Assembly: GCA_015493405.1 (NCBI GenBank)
Contig: WGDF01000187.1
Location: 1 to 7,819 of the forward strand
Source of the DNA: Flavobacteriaceae bacterium
GTDB taxonomy: Bacteria; Bacteroidota; Bacteroidia; Flavobacteriales; Flavobacteriaceae
DNA length: 7,819 nt
Reading direction: 5' to 3'
Made by a program: the position numbers and the translations under genes. The notes beneath the pieces were generated by a model. It made no database searches, was not told where the DNA came from, and worked only from the letters and a program-made list of their open reading frames with translations. Of the stretch, positions 1 through 7,081 are shown one piece after another (position 1 is the stretch's first letter; every line of letters starts with the position of its first letter).

Positions 1-930
1 ATGTAATTGCAGAAATTTTTCGGATGCTTTATAGCCCATAACCATAAAAGCTGTTGCATAACCATCTGCCAAGGTGCAGTTTTTAGCGATAACAGAAGCG
101 CTCAGAATATGGCGCTGTATGGGATAGCCGGTTTTAGGGTCAAGCGTATGCACATATTTTCTGCCGTTTTTTTTATCGATATAATATTTTCTATAATTTC
201 CGGATGTCGCAATAGCTTGATTGGATAAAGCGATTTCAGAAATAAATTTGCTGCCGTGTTGCCGGTCGGGATTGTCAATAGCAACCAGCCAGGCCCTGTT
301 TTTGATGACATTTTTGCCTTTGGCTAGAACTTCACCACCCATTTCGACTAAAAAGTTCATAATTCCTTTATTGGAAAGCATTTGACCAATGCGGTCAATA
401 GCATAGCCTTTGGCAATAGAGTTATAGTCAATATAAACTTGCGGATAGCGTTTTTTTAAAAAACCATTGTCATCAATACTCAGGAAATCATAACCGACAT
501 AGCGTTTGAGCGAATCGACAATCGTTGAATCCTGTTCTATATTTTTGATTTTTTTTTGGGGGCCGAATCCCCAGGCATTAACTAAAATTCCGATAGTAGG
601 ATCATACAAGCCACCGGTTTCCCGGTATATTTTTTTTGCAGTTTTGTAAACAGTGATAAATTGTTGGTCTAATTTTAAAACTTCGCCTTTATTAATTCTT
701 GAAATTAAAGAATTCGGTTGATAAGTAGATAAAGACGCATTAATAGCAACAACGACGCTGTCTATATCTTTTTTGTTAACAACTTTTGAATTTTGAGATG
801 GAAAAGCTTTAATATGATAAGTGGTTCCTAAAGCATCTCCTTCAAAATAATAGCTTTGGGACGGCTTTTTATGTTTACAAGACGACAATAAACCGAGAGC
901 AAGCAGTAAATAAAAAATAAATGATTTCAT
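1..930 (-). CDS. apbE: FAD:protein FMN transferase ApbE, lipoprotein (3' end cut by window edge)
   Basis: ApbE moves FMN from FAD onto a threonine of target proteins. Beside the nqr genes its expected targets are NqrC and NqrB. The frame is open for 310 codons from ATG at 930 and runs off the left edge; the usual family length (about 330-350) suggests only a few dozen residues are missing. The N-terminus is a lipoprotein signal: a hydrophobic run, then lipobox LSSC with the lipidated Cys at 18, so the enzyme should be membrane-anchored outside the cytoplasm. Family motifs appear in order: LGTTYH (34-39), GLYDPTIG..VN.WGFG (107-123), DYNSIAKGYAID (168-179), LVEMGGEV (194-201), SGNYRKYY (243-250), YVHTLDPKTGYP (259-270) and ADGYATAF (288-295), where D289 and T293 match the metal-binding positions. 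It follows nqrF after 115 nt. No Shine-Dalgarno sequence is visible. Family assignment is very secure; the specific targets are inferred from context. Confidence 0.95.
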   Translation of the reverse strand, partial: MKSFIFYLLLALGLLSSCKHKKPSQSYYFEGDALGTTYHIKAFPSQNSKVVNKKDIDSVVVAINASLSTYQPNSLISRINKGEVLKLDQQFITVYKTAKKIYRETGGLYDPTIGILVNAWGFGPQKKIKNIEQDSTIVDSLKRYVGYDFLSIDDNGFLKKRYPQVYIDYNSIAKGYAIDRIGQMLSNKGIMNFLVEMGGEVLAKGKNVIKNRAWLVAIDNPDRQHGSKFISEIALSNQAIATSGNYRKYYIDKKNGRKYVHTLDPKTGYPIQRHILSASVIAKNCTLADGYATAFMVMGYKASEKFLQLH

Positions 931-957
931 TATTTATTAAAATTAAAAACAATTAAT

Positions 958-993
958 AAAAAACCTACCAAATTCAAAAATTCAGTAGGTTTT
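958..993 (-). terminator. intrinsic terminator-like hairpin after nqrF
   Basis: Read on the minus strand, arm AAAACCTAC (993-985) pairs perfectly with GTAGGTTTT (968-960) around a 16-nt loop. The last stem positions and the bases just after them give a run of six T (963-958), followed by more AT-rich sequence. It lies 53 nt past the nqrF stop, where the nqr transcript could end. It also lies just before apbE, so either apbE depends on read-through or it has its own promoter. The 9-bp stem has four G-C pairs, so termination may be incomplete. On the plus strand the hairpin is followed by only a short T run. Confidence 0.6.
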
Positions 994-999
994 ATCAAA
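969..999 (-). promoter_or_regulatory. candidate apbE promoter (Bacteroidota-type)
   Basis: On the minus strand TTTG (999-996) is followed after 19 nt by TGAATTTG (976-969). This differs at one base from the Bacteroidota -7 consensus TAnnTTTG and has the expected spacing from the -33 TTTG. Transcription would begin near 962, giving a leader of about 30 nt before the apbE ATG at 930. The -7 element sits in the loop of the terminator-like hairpin. AT-rich DNA produces such matches by chance, so this is tentative. Confidence 0.35.
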
Positions 1000-1041
1000 T
1001 CTCTATCCAGCATATTTTTTAACGAAATATTTTGATAAAAC
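989..1041 (-). repeat. 11-bp inverted repeat overlapping the terminator arm
   Basis: Bases 989-999 (GTTTTATCAAA) are perfectly complementary in inverted orientation to 1031-1041 (TTTGATAAAAC), with a 31-nt loop. In the minus-strand transcript this stem starts five bases after the nqrF stop codon. Its second arm shares bases 989-993 with the first arm of the terminator-like hairpin, so both cannot form fully at once. Only two pairs are G-C, so stability is modest and a function is uncertain. Confidence 0.4.
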
Positions 1042-1045
1042 GTTT

Positions 1046-2353
1046 TTACCCGCCAAAATCGTCAAAACGAATATTTTCAGGAGGTACACCTTGATTTTCA
1101 AGCATATTGACAACAGCTTTATTCATCATAGGCGGTCCACAGAAATAGTATTCAATATCTTCGGGCGTTTCGTGTTTACTCAAATAATTGTCATACAAAG
1201 CTTGGTGCACAAAACCGGTAAATCCATCTCCCGGGCAGTCCATACATTCTTTTACTTTCCAGTTATCTTCAGGTTTCGGTTCGGATAATACCAAATAGAA
1301 TTTAAAATTAGGAAATTCTTTTTCCAATTCTCTAAAATGCTCGACATAGAACAATTCGCGTTTGGAGCGACCGCCATACCAATAGGAAACTTTTCTATTG
1401 GTTTTTAAAGTTTTGAATAAGTGAAATAAATGAGAACGCATAGGTGCCATTCCAGCACCACCACCGATATAAACCATTTCAGAGTCGGAATCTTCATTGA
1501 TAAAGAATTCGCCGTAAGGGCCTGATATCTTAACAACATCTCCGGGTTTACGGGAGAAAATATAAGATGAAACGATACCGGGATTGACATCCATCCAAGT
1601 ATTTTTTTCACGATCCCATGGTGGTGTGGCAATACGCACATTGAGCATAATGCGACGCCCTTCGGCAGGATAACTCGCCATAGAATAAGCACGTGTTACT
1701 TCTTCGTCATTTTTCATCACCAAGGGCCATAAATTAAATTTGTCCCAGTCTTCTTTAAATTTATCAGGTTCATCGGGATGTTCTACAGGGTGTGCTGTAA
1801 TATCAATTTCTTTATAAGGAATGGTTGCAGGTGGTACGTCAATTTGAATATAACCACCGGCTTTATAGTTAATGTCTTCAGGCACTTCGACGATAAATTC
1901 TTTGATAAATGAAGCGACATTATAATTGGAAACAACTTTAGCATCCCATTTTTTAACCCCAAAGACTTCTTCGGGCACTACGATTTCCATATCTTCTTTG
2001 ACTTTGACTTGACAGCCTAAGCGCCAACCTTCTTCTTTTTCTTTAAGGGTAAAGTTGGGTTCTTCAGTTGGGAGCATATTACCGCCACCTTTTAAGACTT
2101 TAACTTTACATTGCAAGCAGGTGCCACCACCACCACAGGCAGAGGGTAAAAATACTTTTTCGTTTGAGAGGGTACTCAAAAGAGATGCACCGCTTTCTAC
2201 TTCCAGTTCCTTCTCTCCATTGACCAATATTTTGACTTTTCCGCCGGGTAATAATTTAGCTTTAGCCCATAATAAAAGGACAACCAATATTAAAACGACA
2301 ATAAGAAATACCAAGACACTGGCAATAATAACTTTCATTGAATTCTGATCCAT
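1046..2353 (-). CDS. nqrF: Na+-NQR subunit F, NADH dehydrogenase with FAD and [2Fe-2S]
   Basis: NqrF is the electron entry subunit: it oxidises NADH on the cytoplasmic side, holds FAD and a [2Fe-2S] cluster, and passes electrons into the membrane part. The 435 residues contain one N-terminal membrane helix (about 7-29), then a ferredoxin domain with cluster ligands C73, C79, C82 and C114 in the [10 protein letters not shown] pattern. Next come an FAD domain with RAYSMASYP (221-229) and an NADH domain with GGGAGMAP (297-304) and CGPPMMN (405-411). The protein ends in the typical DDFGG. Compared with recalled Vibrio NqrF (about 408 residues), there is an insertion after PEDNW (361-365) containing C370 and C373, a C-x2-C pair outside the known sites. 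The gene begins 17 nt after the nqrE stop with no clear Shine-Dalgarno sequence. Met6 is an alternative start that fits the shorter homologues equally well. Confidence 0.98.
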   Translation of the reverse strand: MDQNSMKVIIASVLVFLIVVLILVVLLLWAKAKLLPGGKVKILVNGEKELEVESGASLLSTLSNEKVFLPSACGGGGTCLQCKVKVLKGGGNMLPTEEPNFTLKEKEEGWRLGCQVKVKEDMEIVVPEEVFGVKKWDAKVVSNYNVASFIKEFIVEVPEDINYKAGGYIQIDVPPATIPYKEIDITAHPVEHPDEPDKFKEDWDKFNLWPLVMKNDEEVTRAYSMASYPAEGRRIMLNVRIATPPWDREKNTWMDVNPGIVSSYIFSRKPGDVVKISGPYGEFFINEDSDSEMVYIGGGAGMAPMRSHLFHLFKTLKTNRKVSYWYGGRSKRELFYVEHFRELEKEFPNFKFYLVLSEPKPEDNWKVKECMDCPGDGFTGFVHQALYDNYLSKHETPEDIEYYFCGPPMMNKAVVNMLENQGVPPENIRFDDFGG

Positions 2354-2370
2354 TTTCTACAATCTTTGAG

Positions 2371-2985
2371 TTAAATTTTGATTCCCATAAAGGCCATAAA
2401 AGCAATTGCCATCAGGCCGGTAATGATAAAGGTAATACCTAAGCCACGTAAAGGTGCCGGCACATTTGAATATGATATTTTTTCGCGAATAGCAGCCAGC
2501 AATACAATAGCCAATAACCAACCGATACCTGAGCCTAAACCATAAACCAAAGCTTCGGAGACTTCGGTAAATTCTTTTTGTTGCATAAATAACGAGCCCC
2601 CTAGGATGGCACAGTTAACAGCAATCAAAGGTAAAAAGATACCTAAGGAAGCATATAATGCCGGTGCAAAACGTTCTACAAACATTTCAACCAGTTGCAC
2701 CATAGCAGCAATAACTGCAATAAACATGATAAAACTTAAAAAGCTCAAATCTAAATTAGCAAAGGAGGGATCTAACCATTTTAAGGCGCCCGGTTGTAAT
2801 AAATATTTATCTATTAAAAAGTTAACAGGGACGGTTATTGTTAATACAAAGACGACTGCTGCGCCTAAGCCCACTGCTGTTTTTACCTTTTTAGAAACGG
2901 CCAAATATGAGCACATTCCCAAGAAAAAGGCAAAAATCATATTTTCAATAAAGATGCTACGTATAAATATATTCCATAATTCCAT
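2371..2985 (-). CDS. nqrE: Na+-NQR subunit E
   Basis: NqrE is an integral membrane subunit that, with its paralogue NqrD, forms the membrane core and holds an iron-sulfur centre between the two proteins, relaying electrons from NqrF to NqrC. The 204-residue product (family about 198) is almost entirely hydrophobic, consistent with six membrane helices. Its only two cysteines are C25 (in GMCSYLA) and C125 (in VNCAILGG), matching the two cluster ligands known for the family. Other family blocks include [14 protein letters not shown] near the N-terminus, [10 protein letters not shown] (102-111) and LGSGIGW (150-156). The start at 2985 is supported by AAGGAAG (2996-2990), four bases upstream and the clearest ribosome binding site in the operon, lying directly after the nqrD stop. 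The gap to nqrD is 12 nt. Confidence 0.98.
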   Translation of the reverse strand: MELWNIFIRSIFIENMIFAFFLGMCSYLAVSKKVKTAVGLGAAVVFVLTITVPVNFLIDKYLLQPGALKWLDPSFANLDLSFLSFIMFIAVIAAMVQLVEMFVERFAPALYASLGIFLPLIAVNCAILGGSLFMQQKEFTEVSEALVYGLGSGIGWLLAIVLLAAIREKISYSNVPAPLRGLGITFIITGLMAIAFMAFMGIKI

Positions 2986-3000
2986 AATACTTCCTTTTTA
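2986..3000 (-). promoter_or_regulatory. ribosome binding site of nqrE
   Basis: The minus strand reads TAAAAAGGAAGTATT immediately before the nqrE ATG. AAGGAAG is a good Shine-Dalgarno match with a short 4-nt spacer, and its upstream edge abuts the nqrD stop codon TAA (3000-2998). It stands out because the other nqr starts have no recognisable Shine-Dalgarno sequence. Confidence 0.65.
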
Positions 3001-3627
3001 TTCTTTTTCAGTTAGTTGCGGATATAAACTGCGTTGTATCCATATATAAATTCCTAAAGTAATCAAAGCCATTGCCGGCAATAGCATCATCGCATTATTA
3101 ACGTAACCTGCATCATAAAATGATTGCGGAATAACTTTTTGATCGAATAAAGTTCCAGAGCCTAAAAGTTCGCGGAAAAAGGCGACAATTATAAGCACCA
3201 ATCCATAACCGGCACCATTACCAATCCCATCTAAAAACGAATCAAGCGGTTTGTTTGCCAGTGCAAAAGCTTCCAAACGTCCCATCACGATACAGTTGGT
3301 AATAATTAAACCGACAAAGACCGATAATTGTTTGGATACGTCATAAGCAAATGCTTTTAAAATTTGGTCGACCAAAATAACTAAGGTGGCGACCACTAAT
3401 AATTGCACGATGATACGAATCCGGTTCGGAATATAATTTCGCATCATAGAAACAATCAAATTACTGAAAGCGACTACGACCATTACTGATAAGGCCATAA
3501 CGATGGCCGGCATCAACTTAACGGTGATAGCCAAAGCTGAACAAATACCCAATATTTGAACCGTAATCGGATTGTTTTCATTTAACGGATCTGTTAACAG
3601 ATCTTGCCATTTTTGTTTTTTTGCCAT
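2998..3627 (-). CDS. nqrD: Na+-NQR subunit D
   Basis: NqrD pairs with NqrE in the membrane in inverted topology; together they hold the intramembrane iron-sulfur centre. The 209-residue product has a short polar N-terminus with the family pattern LTDPLNENNPI (11-21) and then about six hydrophobic helices. Its only two cysteines, C29 (ILGICSALA) and C112 (ITNCIVMGRLEAFA), are at the numbers I recall for the Vibrio cholerae ligands. The segment SFLDGIGNGAGYG (130-142) and FFRELLGSG (150-158) are further family signatures. The ATG at 3627 lies only 6 nt after the nqrC stop, in an AT-rich context with no Shine-Dalgarno sequence, so translation may be coupled to nqrC. Confidence 0.98.
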   Translation of the reverse strand: MAKKQKWQDLLTDPLNENNPITVQILGICSALAITVKLMPAIVMALSVMVVVAFSNLIVSMMRNYIPNRIRIIVQLLVVATLVILVDQILKAFAYDVSKQLSVFVGLIITNCIVMGRLEAFALANKPLDSFLDGIGNGAGYGLVLIIVAFFRELLGSGTLFDQKVIPQSFYDAGYVNNAMMLLPAMALITLGIYIWIQRSLYPQLTEKE

Positions 3628-3633
3628 GATATT

Positions 3634-4398
3634 TTAATTTTTTTGTTGTCTCAGTTTTTTAAAGAAGGGTAGGTAATGTTTCAAACGTTCTTGAATCATA
3701 TTAGTAACCCCATTGCTCGTTAAAGTAGCACCCGAAATGGCATCAACTTCATGATTGTCTTTATCCATATTTTTGGGATCTTTATGACCTTTAATCAACG
3801 TAATCCCTTTGAAAGTCCCGTCTTTATCATAGATTTTTTCACCTACAAACTGTTTTTCAAACCATTTCTTGGTGATTTCAGCTCCTAAGCCGGGAGTTTC
3901 ACCTTTGTGTCCGAATTTGACCCCTTTAACACTATTTAAATCTTCATTGAGAGCAATATAACCCCAAATATCATCCCATAAACCTTTACCGTAAAGCGGA
4001 ATAACATAGTATTTTTTACCATCAACTTTGGCGATATAGATAGGATAACGTTGCTCATTTTCCGGTTTTTTTAATTCCGTTTTGAGATTGATATCAAATG
4101 CATTTACCGATTGGTCTACACTGCCGTCAGATTTAAGTGCATATTGCTTGAGAAAATATTTTTTAAAATAAGTCTCAATGGTTTTATAGTTCAATTTTAA
4201 GCCTTCTGCGGCAGCTTTACCGGCCAGAGCTTCTTTGTCCAAACCGATAGTGTACATAATATCGGTCATTTTTTCTTGTCTTTTATTGCGTTCTTGTGCC
4301 GGTTTTAAGACCATTACTGCTACTGCTAATAAGACCGCAGACACTGTAACGACAACGGCTGCAAATAAAATTGTATATATATTACTGTTTCTGTCCAT
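3634..4398 (-). CDS. nqrC: Na+-NQR subunit C, covalent FMN carrier
   Basis: NqrC carries a covalently bound FMN on its extracytoplasmic domain and passes electrons from the NqrD/NqrE centre to NqrB. The 254-residue product has one N-terminal membrane helix (about 8-31) followed by a soluble FMN-binding domain. The attachment motif is intact: DAISGATLTS (219-228), with T225 the expected acceptor of the phosphoester-linked FMN. Other family blocks are GLWDDIWGYIAL (139-150) and GHKGETPGLGAEI (163-175). The protein contains no cysteine. It starts 11 nt after the nqrB stop without an obvious Shine-Dalgarno sequence. FMN attachment would be catalysed by the ApbE encoded downstream. Confidence 0.98.
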   Translation of the reverse strand: MDRNSNIYTILFAAVVVTVSAVLLAVAVMVLKPAQERNKRQEKMTDIMYTIGLDKEALAGKAAAEGLKLNYKTIETYFKKYFLKQYALKSDGSVDQSVNAFDINLKTELKKPENEQRYPIYIAKVDGKKYYVIPLYGKGLWDDIWGYIALNEDLNSVKGVKFGHKGETPGLGAEITKKWFEKQFVGEKIYDKDGTFKGITLIKGHKDPKNMDKDNHEVDAISGATLTSNGVTNMIQERLKHYLPFFKKLRQQKN

Positions 4399-4409
4399 AA
4401 TTCAAGATA

Positions 4410-5558
4410 TTAAGCCGTTTGTTTTACTAATCTTTTCATTCTTTTTTTGATATTGGCTTGTACCACGTAGTAATCAATGGTGGGGGCAATGACATTCATC
4501 AATAAGATGGCCAACATTACGCCTTCGGGATAAGCCGGATTAAATACCCGTACCAATATGGCGAACATACCGATAAGGAAACCGTAAATCCATTTTCCTT
4601 TTCGGGTTTGTGCCGCCGTAACAGGATCGGTTGCCATAAAAACTACACCGAATGCCAAGCCACCGACGAGCAAGTGTTGCCACCAAGGGAGTTGCATCAA
4701 AGTATTAGCGCCCCAAAGATTAAAGATAAAAGCCATAATGGCTGCACCTAAAAATCCGGAAACCATAATGCGCCAACTGGCGACACGGGTTAATAATAAA
4801 AGCGCTGCACCAATTAATATCATCAATACGGAAGTTTCACCAATACTACCGGGAATCGTTCCGAAAAACATATCTTTCCAAGTATATGCAATGTGGTGCC
4901 CTTGTCCCAATGCGCCTAAAATAGTTTCTCCGGAATAGGCATCGGCATGTTCCGGTTTGGGAATCCAGACTTCGTTACCGGACATAAAAGTCGGATACGC
5001 AAAAAAGGCAAAGGCTCGAGCGGTTAAAGCCGGGTTGACAATATTCATTCCGGTACCTCCAAATACTTCTTTGCCAATAACAACGGCGAAAGCGACTGAA
5101 ACCGCCAAAATCCATAAGGGAATAGTGACCGGCATAATCAGCGGAATCAATAATCCGGTTACCAAATAACCTTCATTGACTTCATGACCGCGTAATACGG
5201 CAAAGTAAAACTCAATGCCTAAACCGACCACATAAGAGACGATAATCATAGGTAAGACTTTCCAAAAGCCGTAAACAAAGGCATCCATATTGGAAAATGC
5301 CATACCGGCTTGGTGAAAATATTGATAACCCACATTCCACATACCGAAAATAGTCGCAGGAATCAAGGCTAAAACAACCGTAAACATAACCCGTTTCAAA
5401 TCAACGGCATCACGGATATGTGCTCCTTTTTTGGTGGTTTCATCGGGTGTAAACATAAAAGTGTACATCGCCATATAAGCAGGACGATACTTTTCATACT
5501 TACCACCTTCGAGAAACAAGTGTTCGTATTTATTAAAAAACTTTTCTAATACTTTCAT
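4410..5558 (-). CDS. nqrB: Na+-NQR subunit B, FMN/riboflavin membrane subunit
   Basis: NqrB is the large membrane subunit that carries covalent FMN, binds riboflavin and is central to Na+ translocation and quinone reduction. The 382 residues (Vibrio about 415) include roughly nine or ten hydrophobic helices between about 56 and 366. Strong family blocks are GKEVFGGTGMNIVNPALTAR (162-181), FFAYPTFMSG (185-194), PGSIGETS (236-243), FMATDPVTAAQT (307-318) and RVFNPAYPEGVMLAILLMN (337-355). The expected flavinylation motif appears as DAYSGETIL (206-214): the acceptor threonine would be T212, but the usual alanine before it is glutamate, so SGET rather than SGAT. The GAA codon for that glutamate is clear. 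No cysteine is present. The ATG at 5558 overlaps the stop of a tiny possible leader ORF, and a 148-nt gap with a hairpin separates it from nqrA. Confidence 0.97.
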   Translation of the reverse strand: MKVLEKFFNKYEHLFLEGGKYEKYRPAYMAMYTFMFTPDETTKKGAHIRDAVDLKRVMFTVVLALIPATIFGMWNVGYQYFHQAGMAFSNMDAFVYGFWKVLPMIIVSYVVGLGIEFYFAVLRGHEVNEGYLVTGLLIPLIMPVTIPLWILAVSVAFAVVIGKEVFGGTGMNIVNPALTARAFAFFAYPTFMSGNEVWIPKPEHADAYSGETILGALGQGHHIAYTWKDMFFGTIPGSIGETSVLMILIGAALLLLTRVASWRIMVSGFLGAAIMAFIFNLWGANTLMQLPWWQHLLVGGLAFGVVFMATDPVTAAQTRKGKWIYGFLIGMFAILVRVFNPAYPEGVMLAILLMNVIAPTIDYYVVQANIKKRMKRLVKQTA

Positions 5559-5581
5559 CTGTTTATTTTTAATTTTAACAT
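5555..5581 (-). other. possible 8-codon leader ORF overlapping nqrB start
   Basis: ATG at 5581-5579 opens a frame encoding MLKLKINR and ends with TGA (5557-5555), which overlaps the nqrB ATG (5558-5556) as ATGA. Such an overlap could couple nqrB translation to a short upstream reading frame. No Shine-Dalgarno sequence precedes it, and an ORF this short can arise by chance in AT-rich DNA, so this is only a candidate. Confidence 0.2.
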
Positions 5582-5602
5582 TTTGGTCAGATGTAACTTT
5601 TG

Positions 5603-5651
5603 ATAATTAAAACAATCATTTTTTTGTAGGTTTAATGATTGTTTTAATTAT
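5603..5651 (-). repeat. perfect 18-bp inverted repeat between nqrA and nqrB
   Basis: Bases 5603-5620 and 5634-5651 are perfectly complementary in inverted orientation around a 13-nt loop (5621-5633), which can form a long hairpin in the nqr transcript. Only two pairs are G-C, and no T tract directly follows the stem on the minus strand, so it is not a classic terminator. It could be a partial terminator, an mRNA-stability or processing element, or a protein-binding palindrome. The rest of the 148-nt gap holds a second short palindrome, AGGTT-TT-AACCT at 5682-5693, and no convincing promoter. Confidence 0.75.
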
Positions 5652-5706
5652 GTCGGTTTCATTTTTAATTTATTATTTCAAAGGTTTTAACCTGTTAGTT
5701 ACAAAT

Positions 5707-7044
5707 TTATCCCATTTCGACTTGCATAATATCCAAGCCTTTTCTGATTAATTCTTGTGTATCAATTTTAGAGGAACTGATATAATCCAATAAGGCAAAA
5801 TCTTCAGGTGCGACTTCTAAAATGCCCAATTGTTCCATTTTTTCGACATCGCCAACTAAAGCTGCCTTAAGCAAATGAACGGGGTAAATATCTAATGGCA
5901 TAACTGATTCTAACTCTTCATTCATGACAAAGGCACGTTCTTCACCATACATATTGGCATCAATGTCCAACAGTTTTTTGCTAAACCCGAAGTTGTAAAA
6001 ACTCTTTCTGTTTTCAGCTAAAAAAGGCATCCAACCCAAAAATCTTGATTTTTTACCCAAAGGTATAACCGTTATTTCATTATCATAAAAATTCAAAATT
6101 TTATCTTGCGTGATGTTTGCACCGGTCAATACGTTGCCACTGATGATACGCACATTGTCATCGACCAATTTGTCTTTTAAGAAATCTGTTAAATCAGCGC
6201 CAGCTTTAACCGTATAATACATTGGTTCTTTAACTTTGGATCCTGCCAGTGCAATGGTTCTGACGGGATTGTATTGTCCGGTTTCAAAAAATGACCCAAT
6301 CATAGCAATATCTGCCGGATTAACGGTCCAGATACGGTCCCCTTTACTGATGGGCTCAAATTTTTCAATACTGACACTGACATTGCCAACGGGATGCGGA
6401 CCGAAAGCTTTGATAATTTCAACCTCATTGAGTTTGTCAAAATTAGAAGCTGTTTCGCCATTTATGATTAAATAAACTTTACCTTCTGTTAATTTTTTGA
6501 GTGCCTTCAGACCGTTTTCAAAGGCTTTCATATTGTTTTTTAAGGCAAAAGTATAATCCACTCCTAAAGGTGCCGAGTCATAAGCTGATATGAAAATAGC
6601 TTTGGGTTGATCATCGGGATGGGCAATTAAATCGTAGGGGCGTTGTTTGATAGTTGCAAACAAACCACTTTCCAATAGCAAATCTAAAGTTTGATCTTTG
6701 GATAAATTTTCAGGTTTGTCCGTTTTAAACGATTTAAAGGTATCTGACGCATCGGCCCGAATGATTATTTTTAAAATTTTACGTCTTTCTCCGCGGACAA
6801 TATCTTCAACTATACCACTGACAGGCGAAGTGAATTTGATTTTATCCATATATTTATGATAAAATAATGGATCGCCGGCGTCAACATGATCACCGATTTT
6901 AACAGATAAACGCGGATTAATGCCATAAAATTCAGTAGGTTTGACAACATATTGATTGGAACGCGGTATTTTGGCAATTTTCAAAGCCGGCCGACCTTTC
7001 AAATTAATGTCTAAACCTTTTGATATTTTGACTTGTTTATGCAT
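5707..7044 (-). CDS. nqrA: Na+-NQR subunit A, quinone-interacting subunit
   Basis: NqrA is the peripheral cytoplasmic subunit that docks on NqrB and takes part in quinone binding. The 445 residues match the family length (about 446). The N-terminal part has the RnfC/NqrA-type barrel-sandwich pattern: VKIGDHVDAGDPL (48-60), FTSPVSGIVEDIVRGERRK (71-89). The middle contains RPYDLIAHPDDQPKAIFIS (135-153) and GPHPVGN (215-221), and the C-terminal part has YPVHLLKAALVGD (387-399) and SSSKIDTQELIRKGLDIM (423-440). There is no cysteine anywhere; where I recall C-x3-C before PGK in Vibrio NqrA, this protein has L419 and S423. The ATG at 7044 starts directly at the conserved KISKGLDI segment. It is the first gene of the operon, with a candidate promoter about 40 nt upstream. 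Confidence 0.98.
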   Translation of the reverse strand: MHKQVKISKGLDINLKGRPALKIAKIPRSNQYVVKPTEFYGINPRLSVKIGDHVDAGDPLFYHKYMDKIKFTSPVSGIVEDIVRGERRKILKIIIRADASDTFKSFKTDKPENLSKDQTLDLLLESGLFATIKQRPYDLIAHPDDQPKAIFISAYDSAPLGVDYTFALKNNMKAFENGLKALKKLTEGKVYLIINGETASNFDKLNEVEIIKAFGPHPVGNVSVSIEKFEPISKGDRIWTVNPADIAMIGSFFETGQYNPVRTIALAGSKVKEPMYYTVKAGADLTDFLKDKLVDDNVRIISGNVLTGANITQDKILNFYDNEITVIPLGKKSRFLGWMPFLAENRKSFYNFGFSKKLLDIDANMYGEERAFVMNEELESVMPLDIYPVHLLKAALVGDVEKMEQLGILEVAPEDFALLDYISSSKIDTQELIRKGLDIMQVEMG

Positions 7045-7081
7045 AATTTCTGATTATTTTCTCTTGATTTGAAATAACAAG

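Noticed and set aside
7..228. Plus-strand open frame at the left edge
   Set aside because: It is antisense to conserved ApbE motifs (SGNYRKYY, HTLDPKTGYP, ADGYATAF) and is not supported as a gene.
102..311. Open frame on the minus strand inside the apbE region
   Set aside because: It is out of frame with the continuous ApbE reading frame, which shows all family motifs across the same bases.
2606..3049. 147-codon open frame on the plus strand opposite nqrE and nqrD
   Set aside because: It is antisense to two securely identified membrane protein genes; its lysine-, alanine- and threonine-rich translation resembles no family I know and looks like a complement artefact.
5634..5706. Possible internal promoter for nqrB (AACCTTTG with TTTG upstream)
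   Set aside because: The -7 match has a mismatch in the TA pair, the spacing to TTTG is only about 15 nt, and the hairpin follows it, so I did not list it as a feature.
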